Shown piece by piece: positions 50,924 through 59,909 of a stretch of DNA of 64,000 nucleotides; the first letter of the stretch is position 1; each line of letters opens with the position of its first letter. The notes beneath the pieces are model-generated. The model was not told where the DNA came from and did not search any database. It was given only the letters and a program-made list of their open reading frames with translations. Position numbers and translations under genes: made by a program. Origin of the DNA: Arthrobacter gallicola (lineage in GTDB: Bacteria; Actinomycetota; Actinomycetes; Actinomycetales; Micrococcaceae); assembly GCF_014836775.1 (NCBI RefSeq), contig NZ_JACSQD010000003.1, positions 226,014 through 290,013 on the forward strand, written 5' to 3'.

Positions 50924-53900
50924 ATGAGCATTAATCTGCAGCTTGTTCCACCTGCGGCCGCGGGCCGGGCTGCTCCGCGGCTGAGTCCCGACCAGCAGGA
51001 CGCAGTGGACCGGCGTACCGGCAGCGGTCCGCTGCTGGTGCTGGGAGCGCCGGGCACCGGTAAATCCACCGTGCTCGTGGAGACCGCCGTTGCCCGCATC
51101 CAGCGTGACGGGCTGGACCCGGCAGGCGTCCTGCTCCTCGCGCCGTCGCGGCTGGCCGCAGCGTCCCTGCGCGATGCCCTGTCCGCCCGGCTGGAACGGA
51201 CCATCAGTGCCGCGCCCGCGCGGACCTGGGCTTCCTACGCGTTCGACCTCATCCGGCGGGCAAAGGCGGAGGGCCGGCTTCCCTACGTGACGCGTGCTCC
51301 CAAACTGCTTTCCGGCGCCGAACAGGACGTCATCATCAAGGAGCTGCTCTCCGGCCACGGTCAGAACGGGGTTCCGCGCCTGCCCTGGCCGGAATCGCTT
51401 GAGCTGGCCCTGGGAACCCGGGGTTTCCGGCAGGAAGTGCGGCTGCTGTTTGACCGTGTGATTGAGCTGGGCCTGGTTCCGGAGGACCTCACCGCCCTGG
51501 GCCGCCGCTACGGCCGGCAGGACTGGGTGGCTGCCGCCGGACTCTACGCTGAGTACCGCGATGTCCTGGACATCCGGATGCCGGAAGCCTTCGATCCGGC
51601 AGGAATTATCACCACGGCGCTGGACATCCTGGAATCGGATCCGGAGTTCCTGGCTGCCGAACACGGGCGGCTGCAGCTGATCCTGGTGGATGATCTGCAG
51701 GAAGCTAACCCGGCCATTCACCAGCTGCTGGGGCTGCTGGCCGCCGGGCGGGATGCGGTGGTGACGGCCAGCCCGGACACCGTGGTCCAGGGCTTCCGCG
51801 GAGCCCGGCCGGACCTCCTGGGTTCTCTGACCAAGACCCTTGGTCCGGGGCTGGAGACAGTGGTGCTCGATACCCAGCACCGGCTCGGCGAACCCGTGGC
51901 TGCCGCATGGCACCGGGTTGCCTCCCGCATCTCGGTGGTCCCGGGGCTGCCCTCCTGCCGCACCGCGTCCGGGCGTCCGGCCGGGCAGGCTGCACCGTCC
52001 GGGGAGAACCAGCCCTCGGCTACCGCCCACGTGGTGGACTCTCCCATGCATGAGCAGCGCTATGTCGCCCAGCGGATCCTCGAAGCCCAGCTGCTGGAGG
52101 GCCGCCGGCTGGAGGATATCGCCGTCATTGTCCGCACCGGCGGGCAGCTGGCCCGGATCCAGCGGTACCTCACTAGCCAGGGGATCGAGGTCAAGGTTCC
52201 GGTGGCGGAGAAAGCCGTCCGCGATGAAGCAGCGGTCCGGCCCCTGCTGGATGCTTTCGCCGTTGTCCTGGATCCCTCCCTGCTGACGCCCGAAACTGCC
52301 GTGTCGCTGCTGACCTCGCGGATCGGCGGGGCCGGTTCCCTGGACCTGCGCAGGCTGCGGCAGGCACTGCGGCGCGAGGAACTGCGCGCCGGCGGCGGCC
52401 GCAGCAGCGACGCACTGTTGGTTGAGGCCCTGCTCGACCCGCTTTCGGATGCCGGGCTGGCGCTCGCCGGTCTTGGCTGGGAAGCCGGTGCAGCCAAACG
52501 CCTGGCTGCAATGCTGAGGGCAGGAAAGGAAGCGGCGGGCCAGGCCGGCGCCACCGCCGAGACTGTGCTTTGGGCGCTCTGGGCTGCTTCAGGCTGGTCG
52601 AAAAAGTGGGCTGAGACTGCCCTGGCCGGCGGATCCACCGGGCTCCGCGCCGACCGGGACCTGGATGCCATCATGGCCCTGTTCCAGACGGCGGAACGTT
52701 ATGTGGACCAGCTGCCCGGATCCACCCCGGCCCAGTTCCTGGACTATCTCACCAGTTCGGAACTGCCCATGGACACCCTCGCCGCCAGGGCCCAGAAGCG
52801 CGACGCGGTGGAACTGCTCACACCGGCCAGCGCCGCCGGACGGGAATGGCCGGTGGTGATTGTGGCCGGAATCCAGGAAGGGGTCTGGCCGAACCTGCGG
52901 CTGCGCGGAGAGCTGCTGGGCAGCGGAGACCTGGTATCCGCCGTCGAATTTGGAGATGATTACCGCCGCTACCGCAACCCGCAGACGCTTATGCACGGAA
53001 TCCGCCACGATGAGCTGCGTAGCTTTTCCACTGCGGTGTCCCGGGCGCGCGAGACCCTGATCTGCACGGCGGTCGCCTCGGAAGACGAACAACCCTCACA
53101 GTTCCTGGACCTGGTGGATCCGCTGCCCGACGGCGTGATGGCCCGGCCGCGGACCGAGGTCCTGCGCCCGCTGACTCTGCGTTCCCTCGTCGCGGAGCTG
53201 CGGGCCTACGCACAGCAGGCCGAGACCGAGCCGGCTCTGGCAAAGGAAGCGGCCGAGCACCTGGGCCGGATGCTGCGCCACCCGGTTCGGGTACCGGGCG
53301 CGGCACCCGCGCAGTGGTGGGGCCTGCTTCCGCTCTCCAGCACTGAGCCCATCCTTCCGGCGGACGCGGCCATCCCGGTGTCACCCTCGAAAGTGGACGC
53401 GGTCACCAAGTCTCCGCTCAGCTGGTTCGTATCCGCCGCCGGAGGCGAGCAGGCGACAGACTTTGCCCGTTCCCTGGGAACCCTGGTCCATCAGATCGCA
53501 CAGGACATGCCGGACGCCTCCGGAACTGAGTACGCGGCGGAACTGCAGCGGCGCTGGCCATCCCTTGGGATGAAGGACACCTGGGAAGGCAAACTGGACT
53601 TCAAGCGCGCCGAAACCATGGTCCGCAAACTGGCCGACTACGTGATCCAGATGCGGAAGAGCGGGCGGAGCCTGAAGGCCGTCGAGAAGGATTTTGAAGC
53701 CGAGATTCCAGTGGAGGTCCGGGGTGCCGTCCGCACCGCGCTGCTCCGCGGCCAGATCGACCGGCTGGAAGCCGACGCCGAGGGGCGTCTCTTTATCGTC
53801 GACCTCAAGACCGGCAAATCCGCACCAAAAAAGGCGGACCTGGAGGGCCACCCACAGCTTGCGGCGTACCAGGAAGCGGTCCGTTCCGGGGCCCTCGAAG

Positions 53901-54157
53901 AGGGCCCGCCGGTCCCCGGAGGAGCCGCACTGGTCCAGCTGGGGACGACAGCCAAGGGAGTCTCGGTTCAGGAACAGCCGCCGCTGGGTGCCGGGGACAC
54001 CAGTGCGCTGGAGATGATCCAGGAAGCGGCGGCACTGATGTCCGGTGCCACCTTCGAAACGATCCACGATCCCGCCAGAAGCGGATTCGGTGGGCACGGC
54101 TGCCGCCTGCCGGAAATCTGCCCGCTGTGCACCGAAGGAAAGCAGGTCACTGAGTGA
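50924..54157 (+). CDS. adnA: UvrD/RecB-type helicase-nuclease, AdnA-like
   Basis: A 1077-residue subunit of a two-protein DNA end-resection machine like mycobacterial AdnAB, used in double-strand break repair. The motor domain has Walker A GAPGTGKST (about 41-49). Walker B reads VDDLQE (about 253-258) rather than VDEFQD, so the catalytic Glu is an Asp and ATPase may be weak. The helicase part runs to about 730; a RecB-family nuclease at about 930-1000 has the metal motif VDLKTGKS (about 958). A C-x5-C-x2-C cluster ends the chain. Its stop overlaps the second subunit by four bases (GTGA). The names follow gene order and are inference. Confidence 0.82.
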   Translation: MSINLQLVPPAAAGRAAPRLSPDQQDAVDRRTGSGPLLVLGAPGTGKSTVLVETAVARIQRDGLDPAGVLLLAPSRLAAASLRDALSARLERTISAAPARTWASYAFDLIRRAKAEGRLPYVTRAPKLLSGAEQDVIIKELLSGHGQNGVPRLPWPESLELALGTRGFRQEVRLLFDRVIELGLVPEDLTALGRRYGRQDWVAAAGLYAEYRDVLDIRMPEAFDPAGIITTALDILESDPEFLAAEHGRLQLILVDDLQEANPAIHQLLGLLAAGRDAVVTASPDTVVQGFRGARPDLLGSLTKTLGPGLETVVLDTQHRLGEPVAAAWHRVASRISVVPGLPSCRTASGRPAGQAAPSGENQPSATAHVVDSPMHEQRYVAQRILEAQLLEGRRLEDIAVIVRTGGQLARIQRYLTSQGIEVKVPVAEKAVRDEAAVRPLLDAFAVVLDPSLLTPETAVSLLTSRIGGAGSLDLRRLRQALRREELRAGGGRSSDALLVEALLDPLSDAGLALAGLGWEAGAAKRLAAMLRAGKEAAGQAGATAETVLWALWAASGWSKKWAETALAGGSTGLRADRDLDAIMALFQTAERYVDQLPGSTPAQFLDYLTSSELPMDTLAARAQKRDAVELLTPASAAGREWPVVIVAGIQEGVWPNLRLRGELLGSGDLVSAVEFGDDYRRYRNPQTLMHGIRHDELRSFSTAVSRARETLICTAVASEDEQPSQFLDLVDPLPDGVMARPRTEVLRPLTLRSLVAELRAYAQQAETEPALAKEAAEHLGRMLRHPVRVPGAAPAQWWGLLPLSSTEPILPADAAIPVSPSKVDAVTKSPLSWFVSAAGGEQATDFARSLGTLVHQIAQDMPDASGTEYAAELQRRWPSLGMKDTWEGKLDFKRAETMVRKLADYVIQMRKSGRSLKAVEKDFEAEIPVEVRGAVRTALLRGQIDRLEADAEGRLFIVDLKTGKSAPKKADLEGHPQLAAYQEAVRSGALEEGPPVPGGAALVQLGTTAKGVSVQEQPPLGAGDTSALEMIQEAAALMSGATFETIHDPARSGFGGHGCRLPEICPLCTEGKQVTE

Positions 54158-57100
54158 GCGTCCACGTGAGCGAAGATGTGCGGGACAGCCAGCGCCCCAG
54201 CCACCGGTTCTCCGCCCGGCAGCTGGCCGAACTGCTGCACGGCGACTCTTCCGAGCCCGTGCAGTACCCCACACCGGCGCAGGAAGAAATTATCGAGGCG
54301 CCCCTGCAGCCGCTGCTGGTGGTTGCCGGTGCCGGGTCTGGCAAAACCAAGACCATGGCCGACCGGGTGGTGTGGCTGGTGGCGAACGGGCTGGTGGCAC
54401 CCGAACAGATTCTGGGCGTGACGTTCACCCGCAAGGCCGCAGGAGAGCTTGCCACCCGTATCCGGCAGCAGCTCCGGCTGCTGTTCCGTATGTTGGGCGA
54501 GGGGTCCGGGGGAGCGGAGGCAGACCAGCTGGAGGCGGCTGTTTCCACGTACCATTCCTACGCCAACGGCATCGTGAACGACTACGGGCTGCGCATCGGC
54601 GTCGAACGGGACTCGGTGATGCTGGGCGGTGCCCAGTCCTGGCAGCTGGCCAACGAGGTTGTTGAAGCCTATTCGGGGGATTACGAGCATTTCACAGCCG
54701 CCAAATCCACCCTGGTGAATGCCGTCCTGCAGATGGCATCTGAATGCTCCGAGCACCTGCAGACCCCGGCGGACGTACGCGCCGAGCTGGAGCAGCAGGT
54801 CGCCGAGGTGCAGGATTTGCCCTACCAGGCCGGGAAAACCAAGGAACCGGCACAGGCGGCGAAGACCCTGCTGGGGAAACTGCGCACCCGTATTTCGGTC
54901 ACTGAACTGGTGGAGGCCTACCAGCGGGCCAAAGCGGAACGGCGGCAGCTGGACTTCGGCGACCTCGTGGCGCTTGCGGCCCGCATCGCGGAGGAAATTC
55001 CCGAAGCCGCCGCGATGGAACGGGCCAAATACAAGGTGGTGCTGCTGGACGAATTCCAGGACACGTCCCACGCCCAGATGGTGCTCTTCTCAAAGCTGTT
55101 CGGCGACGGAACGCCGGTTACGGCGGTGGGGGATCCGCACCAGTCAATCTATGGCTTCCGCGGCGCGTCTGCGGGGCAGCTGGGCACCTTCCGCACCCAC
55201 TTTCCGCTGGTCCTGCCCGACGGAAGCAGAACGCCGGCGCCTGTCGCCAATCTCTCGGTGGCCTGGCGGAACTCCACCGCCATTCTGGCCACCGCCAATG
55301 CCGTCTCCGGTCCGCTGAACCAGACCGTGCCGTGGCTGAAGCACAACCGTCCCCTGGACGTCCCCGAACTGCAGGCGAAGCCGCAGGCACCGGTGGGGGA
55401 GGTCTATCTGGGCAGGTACCTCTCGGAGAAAACTGTTGCGCTTCCCGATGGAACGTTCAGCCTGGGTGAAGCGGAAGCGCTCGCCGCAGAGATCGCCAAG
55501 CTGCGGGCCCAGTGGTGGAAACGTCCGCACGAGACTGATGCCCGGGGCAACCTGCTGCCTCCCACAGTCGCTGTGCTGTGCCGGGGAAAAAAGCAGTTCG
55601 ATCCCATCCGCCGCGCGCTGCAGGCCGAGGGCATCCCGGTGCAGATCGTCGGGCTCGGGGGCCTGCTCTCCACTCCGGAGATCGTGGACCTGCTGGCTGT
55701 GCTCCGCGTCCTCGGAGACCCGGGCCGCTCGGACTCCATGCTGCGCATCCTGGCCGGTGCCCGCTGGCGGATCGGCCCGGCGGACCTGATGGCGCTCGCT
55801 GACTGGTCCCGCCACCTGGTGCGGGTCCGCGAGCGGGCCGTCCGGGTCCAGGACCTCGCCGATGTCGACGGACCGGACGAAGCCGGTGCCGCCGTCGTCG
55901 AGACAGACCTGTCCGAGGCAGGCAGCCTGGTGGAGGCTGTGGACCACCTGCCCAAGCCGGGCTGGACGTCGCACGCCGGCCGTTCCCTGACTCCGCAGGC
56001 GCTCTCGCGGCTGGCCTCACTCCGTGACGAACTGCGGGAACTGCGCGGCTATGTTGGGGAGGACCTGACAACCCTGATCGGAGAGGTGGAGCGGCGCATC
56101 CTGCTCGACATCGAAGTTGCAGCCAAACCAGGGATCAGCATCCACGAATCCCGGCGGAACCTTGACGCCTTTGTTGACGCTGCGGCGACGTTCAGCGCCT
56201 CCGCTGACCGGGTGGACCTGGCCGCTTTCCTGGCCTGGCTCGAAGTTGCCGATGAGGAGGAGAACGGGCTGCCGGTAACCCAGCTGGAGACCAGCCGGGA
56301 AGCCGTCCAGCTGCTGACGGTCCACGCGTCCAAAGGACTGGAATGGGATGTGGTTGCCGTTCCCGGTCTCAGCGAGGGCCAGTTCCCCAACGACAAAGAC
56401 TCCCGCTGGTCCAGCGGCAACGCGGCCATTCCCTGGAACCTTCGCGGCGACGCCCCCGACCTGCCGCAGTGGGACTGGGAACAGCCGGATCAGAAGTCCT
56501 GGGTCGATGCGGAGAAGCTCTTTGCCGAAGATGCGCGCGGACATGCCGAGCGAGAGGAACGCCGGCTCGCCTATGTTGCATTCACCCGGGCGAAGCACGT
56601 GCTGCTGTGCACCTCCAGCGCCTGGGGCGGCGGGCGGTCCAAGCCGACGCCGGCCTCCCGCTACCTGATCGACCTTTATGAGCTTGGGAAGGCCGGCGCA
56701 GAGGGTTTCCATCTTCTGTCCTGGCTGGAACCGGAGGACGAGGGGGAGGAGAACCCCGCAAACGCAGCCACCGAACGCGCCGTGTGGCCCAATGATCCGC
56801 TTGCTCCGGCCCGCCGGACCGCGATGGAGGGCGCAGCGGCAGCGGTCCTGGCAGCCGCAGACGCTGCGCCGGGTGCCGGCCTGGGCCTGGCCGAGTCAGC
56901 GCTGCCGGACGGCGGGACCGGCAGCAGCGATGACACGGCCGTGTTTGAACCCCAGCGCTGGGGCCGGGACGTTGAACTGGTCCTGGCAAGGCACCGTGCC
57001 CCGGATGAGGTCATGCAGGTTGAGCTGCCGGCGCACATTTCCGCGTCCATGCTGGTGGATCTGCGGGATGATCCGGAAGCCGTGACACGTCAGCTCCGCC

Positions 57101-57648
57101 GGCCCGTTCCCCGCGAACCTGGAATAGCGGCCCGCAAAGGGACGGCATTTCACGCCTGGGTGGAGGACTTCTTTGGGCGCAGCGGCATGCTGGACCTGGA
57201 TGAGCATGCCGGTGCCGCTGACGCATACGTTGATGAGGCGTACCAGCTTGAGGATATGGTGGCCACTTTCGAGGCTTCCGAATGGGCGGCCAGGACCCCT
57301 GCGTTCATTGAAGTCCCGGTGGAAACCCGGGTTGATTCCGTGATTGTCCGCGGGCGGATCGATGCTGTCTTCCAGGACAGTGACGGCGGCTGGGACCTGG
57401 TTGACTGGAAGACAGGTGCACCGCCGTCGGCGGACAAGCTGGCCGTGCGGTCAGTCCAGCTGGCGGTCTACCGCCTGGCCTGGTCCCGGCTGAAGAACGT
57501 GCCGCTGGAGAAGGTGCGGGCTGCGTTTTACTACGTCGCCGCAGACCGGGTGATCCGTCCGCACAACCTCCTCGGTGAAGCGGAGCTGGAACGGATCATC
57601 CTCGACTCAGCGGGCGGAGCGGATCCCTCCGGCCCTGTCCAGGCCTGA
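54154..57648 (+). CDS. adnB: UvrD/RecB-type helicase-nuclease, AdnB-like
   Basis: The 1164-residue partner of the AdnA-like protein. The motor is intact: Walker A VVAGAGSGKTKTM (about 57-69), FTRKAAGELATRI, Walker B LLDEFQDTSHAQ (about 295-306), GDPHQSIYGFRGA, VTVHASKGLEWD-like motif (LLTVHASKGLEWDVV, about 722-736) and YVAFTRAKHVLLC. A RecB-family nuclease occupies about 1060-1130, with GRIDAVF and VDWKTGAP. It should be the main motor of the complex and also cut DNA. Coupled translation with adnA by overlap favours 1:1 assembly. Confidence 0.85.
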   Translation: MSVHVSEDVRDSQRPSHRFSARQLAELLHGDSSEPVQYPTPAQEEIIEAPLQPLLVVAGAGSGKTKTMADRVVWLVANGLVAPEQILGVTFTRKAAGELATRIRQQLRLLFRMLGEGSGGAEADQLEAAVSTYHSYANGIVNDYGLRIGVERDSVMLGGAQSWQLANEVVEAYSGDYEHFTAAKSTLVNAVLQMASECSEHLQTPADVRAELEQQVAEVQDLPYQAGKTKEPAQAAKTLLGKLRTRISVTELVEAYQRAKAERRQLDFGDLVALAARIAEEIPEAAAMERAKYKVVLLDEFQDTSHAQMVLFSKLFGDGTPVTAVGDPHQSIYGFRGASAGQLGTFRTHFPLVLPDGSRTPAPVANLSVAWRNSTAILATANAVSGPLNQTVPWLKHNRPLDVPELQAKPQAPVGEVYLGRYLSEKTVALPDGTFSLGEAEALAAEIAKLRAQWWKRPHETDARGNLLPPTVAVLCRGKKQFDPIRRALQAEGIPVQIVGLGGLLSTPEIVDLLAVLRVLGDPGRSDSMLRILAGARWRIGPADLMALADWSRHLVRVRERAVRVQDLADVDGPDEAGAAVVETDLSEAGSLVEAVDHLPKPGWTSHAGRSLTPQALSRLASLRDELRELRGYVGEDLTTLIGEVERRILLDIEVAAKPGISIHESRRNLDAFVDAAATFSASADRVDLAAFLAWLEVADEEENGLPVTQLETSREAVQLLTVHASKGLEWDVVAVPGLSEGQFPNDKDSRWSSGNAAIPWNLRGDAPDLPQWDWEQPDQKSWVDAEKLFAEDARGHAEREERRLAYVAFTRAKHVLLCTSSAWGGGRSKPTPASRYLIDLYELGKAGAEGFHLLSWLEPEDEGEENPANAATERAVWPNDPLAPARRTAMEGAAAAVLAAADAAPGAGLGLAESALPDGGTGSSDDTAVFEPQRWGRDVELVLARHRAPDEVMQVELPAHISASMLVDLRDDPEAVTRQLRRPVPREPGIAARKGTAFHAWVEDFFGRSGMLDLDEHAGAADAYVDEAYQLEDMVATFEASEWAARTPAFIEVPVETRVDSVIVRGRIDAVFQDSDGGWDLVDWKTGAPPSADKLAVRSVQLAVYRLAWSRLKNVPLEKVRAAFYYVAADRVIRPHNLLGEAELERIILDSAGGADPSGPVQA

Positions 57649-57683
57649 TCGTTCCCGTCGCCGGACAAAGCCGGACACAAAGG

Positions 57684-57723
57684 GAACAGCGCCGCCGTCC
57701 TGTTTCGGACGGCGGCGCTGTTC
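57684..57723. terminator. bidirectional terminator after the adnAB-like genes
   Basis: A perfect 17-bp inverted repeat (57684-57700 with 57707-57723) with a six-base loop between convergent genes. A T-rich stretch follows on the plus strand (TGTTCTT). Confidence 0.88.
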
Positions 57724-57744
57724 TGTTCTTCAGGAGTCCTGGAC

Positions 57745-58440
57745 CTAGGGGGTGGCCCGGCGAAGCGTTGCGTAGGATCCTGCTGCCAGGACTCCTCCGG
57801 CGAGCAGCAGCCAACCGGACAGGGACAGCGGCGTGAGCTGGACGAACCAGGCGCCGACTGCGGCCCACGAGTCGGTGGAGGATATGGCTGCAACTCCGCC
57901 GAGCACCAGCAGGCCGAAGCCGACGAGCGCTGCGACCAGGCCGATTGTCCGCCAGCGCCGGTAAACGGTGGCGAACCAGAAACCGGAGATAAACAGCAGG
58001 ATGGTCAGCGCGAAGTACATCAGGATCTGGATCCACCAGTCGGATTCAGCGACCCACGGCAGGGCAAAGATATTCCCGTCGACCCACCAGCCGTTTGTTG
58101 CCCGCTCCACCAGACCGAGAAGCCAGTACAGCACCCCCAACGCCAGTGCGAGGAGTGAAAAAAGTCCCAGGGTGCCGATGTAGAAGGACCGCCGGCTCAC
58201 GCTCATTGCCTGGGAAAACGGAAAGGTAAGGCTCAGCGACTGAACCCCTGCGGCGAGGAAATACCACATCACCGCCTGGCCGGAGAACGCCAGTCTGGCT
58301 CCCTCTCCCTCATCGGAGGGAACCATCGCCAGAATCGCGATGGCTATCAGCGTGGACGAAACGATGATGATGCCGGGTATGCCCAGATACAGCCACTTGT
58401 TCAGAAGCTGCATGCGGGCGACGGCGAGCGGGCGGTTCAT
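57745..58440 (-). CDS. ABC transporter membrane protein of the YtrA-type operon
   Basis: A 231-residue membrane protein with six helices, the first at about 17-40. It likely forms the membrane part for the ATPase encoded just upstream, which it overlaps by four bases. I see no domain that fixes a substrate. YtrABC-like systems respond to cell-wall antibiotics in other bacteria, and this operon has the same order (GntR regulator, ATPase, permease). Confidence 0.75.
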   Translation of the reverse strand: MNRPLAVARMQLLNKWLYLGIPGIIIVSSTLIAIAILAMVPSDEGEGARLAFSGQAVMWYFLAAGVQSLSLTFPFSQAMSVSRRSFYIGTLGLFSLLALALGVLYWLLGLVERATNGWWVDGNIFALPWVAESDWWIQILMYFALTILLFISGFWFATVYRRWRTIGLVAALVGFGLLVLGGVAAISSTDSWAAVGAWFVQLTPLSLSGWLLLAGGVLAAGSYATLRRATP

Positions 58441-59366
58441 CGCAGGACCTCCAGATCCTTGTCATGAGTGTCAGCGTGGGGACCAAAGTGCTCATTGGCC
58501 TTCAGCGTGCGGCGGATAATGAGCTGCTGGAGAGAGACGGGGGCAAGTTCCAGGCCCAGCGCCTGCGCACGCTGCCGGTCATCCGTGGAGAGAGGAGTGT
58601 CTACCGTGACGGAGGCCAGGGCACCGAGGCCTTCCCGGTGCAGTACGGGCCGGCCGGCAACGAATTCCTCCACGGACGATGACTTTCCGGCCACGGCGAA
58701 GGCAGAACCGGTGATGGTTTCCACCTCGTCATCCATCACGATGCGTCCGCGGTCAATGACAATGACGTGCTCGAGCAGGTTCGCCACCTCGTCGATCAGA
58801 TGGGAGGAGAGAATGATCGTCCGCGGGTGGTCTGCGAAGTCAGTAAGCAAGCGGTCGTAGAAGAGCTGCCGGGCGACGGCGTCGAGCCCCAGGTAGGGCT
58901 CGTCGAAGAACGTCAGCTCCGCCCGGGATGCCAGCCCGATGATCACTCCGACAGCCGAAAGCTGGCCGCGGGAGAGTTTCTTGATCCTGTGCTTTTTCGG
59001 CCGCGGGAGCTGGAAGTCCTCCAGCAGTGTCTCCGCCAGCTCCCGGTCCCAGTTGGGAAAGAACAGGGCGGCTGCGTCGAGGGCATTGCGCACCGTGAAG
59101 TCGTCGGGGTATTTCTGCGACTCGCGGACAAAGCACAGGCGGGAGAGGATATGTTCATTCTCGAACGGGTTTCCGCCGAATACCCGTACTTCCCCGGAGC
59201 TGGCGAACCCCTGGGCGGTCAGGATGGACATCAGAGTGGTTTTCCCTGCGCCGTTGCGGCCCAGGAGGCCATAGATGCGGTTCGGAGAGATGTCGAGGTT
59301 GACGTCGTCAAGGGCCAGCTGGTCCTTGTATCGGCGGGTCAGTCCGCGGGTTTCGATGACGTTCAT
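58437..59366 (-). CDS. ABC transporter ATP-binding protein of the YtrA-type operon
   Basis: A 309-residue ATPase: Walker A GRNGAGKTTLMS (about 35-46), the signature LSRGQLSAVGV with changed residues, Walker B LTFFDEPYLGLDA and the switch His in ILSSHLIDEV. Residues after about 225 form an accessory C-terminal part. It overlaps the regulator gene by four bases and the permease gene by four bases, so all three are made together. Antibiotic sensing or export is inferred from the family arrangement. Confidence 0.87.
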   Translation of the reverse strand: MNVIETRGLTRRYKDQLALDDVNLDISPNRIYGLLGRNGAGKTTLMSILTAQGFASSGEVRVFGGNPFENEHILSRLCFVRESQKYPDDFTVRNALDAAALFFPNWDRELAETLLEDFQLPRPKKHRIKKLSRGQLSAVGVIIGLASRAELTFFDEPYLGLDAVARQLFYDRLLTDFADHPRTIILSSHLIDEVANLLEHVIVIDRGRIVMDDEVETITGSAFAVAGKSSSVEEFVAGRPVLHREGLGALASVTVDTPLSTDDRQRAQALGLELAPVSLQQLIIRRTLKANEHFGPHADTHDKDLEVLR

Positions 59367-59743
59367 GGTGCCGGGGTCCCTTCATGTTCGGCGGCACTGC
59401 GTTGAATGAGGTCGGTGAGTTCCTCCAAGCTGATCCCGAGTTTCCGGGCCTCCAGATGGAGTGGCTGGACGTATTGGCGGTAAAACTGCTCCCGGCGCTT
59501 GGCCAGTACTGCGGTGCGGGCGCCGGGTGCAACAAACATTCCGATACCCCGGCGTTTGTACAGGAGGCCTTCATCAACCAGCAGGTTCACGCCCTTGGCT
59601 GCCGTGGCCGGGTTGATTCGGTAGAACGACGCAATCTCGTTGGTCGAGGGAACCTGACCCTCCTCCACCAGGACACCGTCCAGGACGTCTGACTCGATTC
59701 GTTCGGCGATCTGCTGAAAGATCGGCTTGCTGTCATCGATCAC
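59363..59743 (-). CDS. GntR-family regulator, YtrA subfamily
   Basis: A 126-residue repressor-type protein. The N-terminal winged helix (about 8-70) has the GntR pattern PIFQQIAERIESDVLDG then PSTNEIASFYRINPATAAKG. The C-terminal dimerisation part is only about 45 residues, as in YtrA. The GTG start has AGGA about five bases upstream. It is the first gene of the operon and probably binds the imperfect palindrome just upstream to control itself and the transporter. Confidence 0.88.
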   Translation of the reverse strand: MIDDSKPIFQQIAERIESDVLDGVLVEEGQVPSTNEIASFYRINPATAAKGVNLLVDEGLLYKRRGIGMFVAPGARTAVLAKRREQFYRQYVQPLHLEARKLGISLEELTDLIQRSAAEHEGTPAP

Positions 59744-59767
59744 TGCATCCTGCTAACACTGGCTTGT

Positions 59768-59793
59768 TGGTTCATTACTTGACTAACTAACCA
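59768..59793. promoter_or_regulatory. imperfect palindrome, candidate YtrA-type operator
   Basis: TGGTT (59768-59772) and AACCA (59789-59793) bound a 26-bp stretch whose two halves match at nine of thirteen positions. It lies 25 bases before the regulator start, where the promoter is expected. Confidence 0.45.
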
Positions 59794-59842
59794 TGGAACC
59801 CGAACAGCGGTCAAGGGTTGCTGCCAAAAAATTGAACAACAA

Positions 59843-59872
59843 AAAAGCCCGCCTGAGATCAGGCGGGCTTTT
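59843..59872 (-). terminator. rho-independent terminator of the phosphotransferase-like gene
   Basis: A GC-rich stem, AAAAGCCCGCCTGA with its complement (59843-59856 and 59859-59872), ends in a run of six T on the minus strand, just after the phosphotransferase stop. Confidence 0.92.
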
Positions 59873-59909
59873 CCGGGTACCGCTCCGGCAGCGGAACAGG
59901 AGTGTGACG

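Noticed and set aside
49370..52051. Open frame of 893 codons on the minus strand extending far beyond the exonuclease
   Set aside because: Its first 565 codons lie antisense to the ATL gene and the AdnA-like gene and have no domain signals. Only the C-terminal 327 residues match an exonuclease, so the start was set at 50353.
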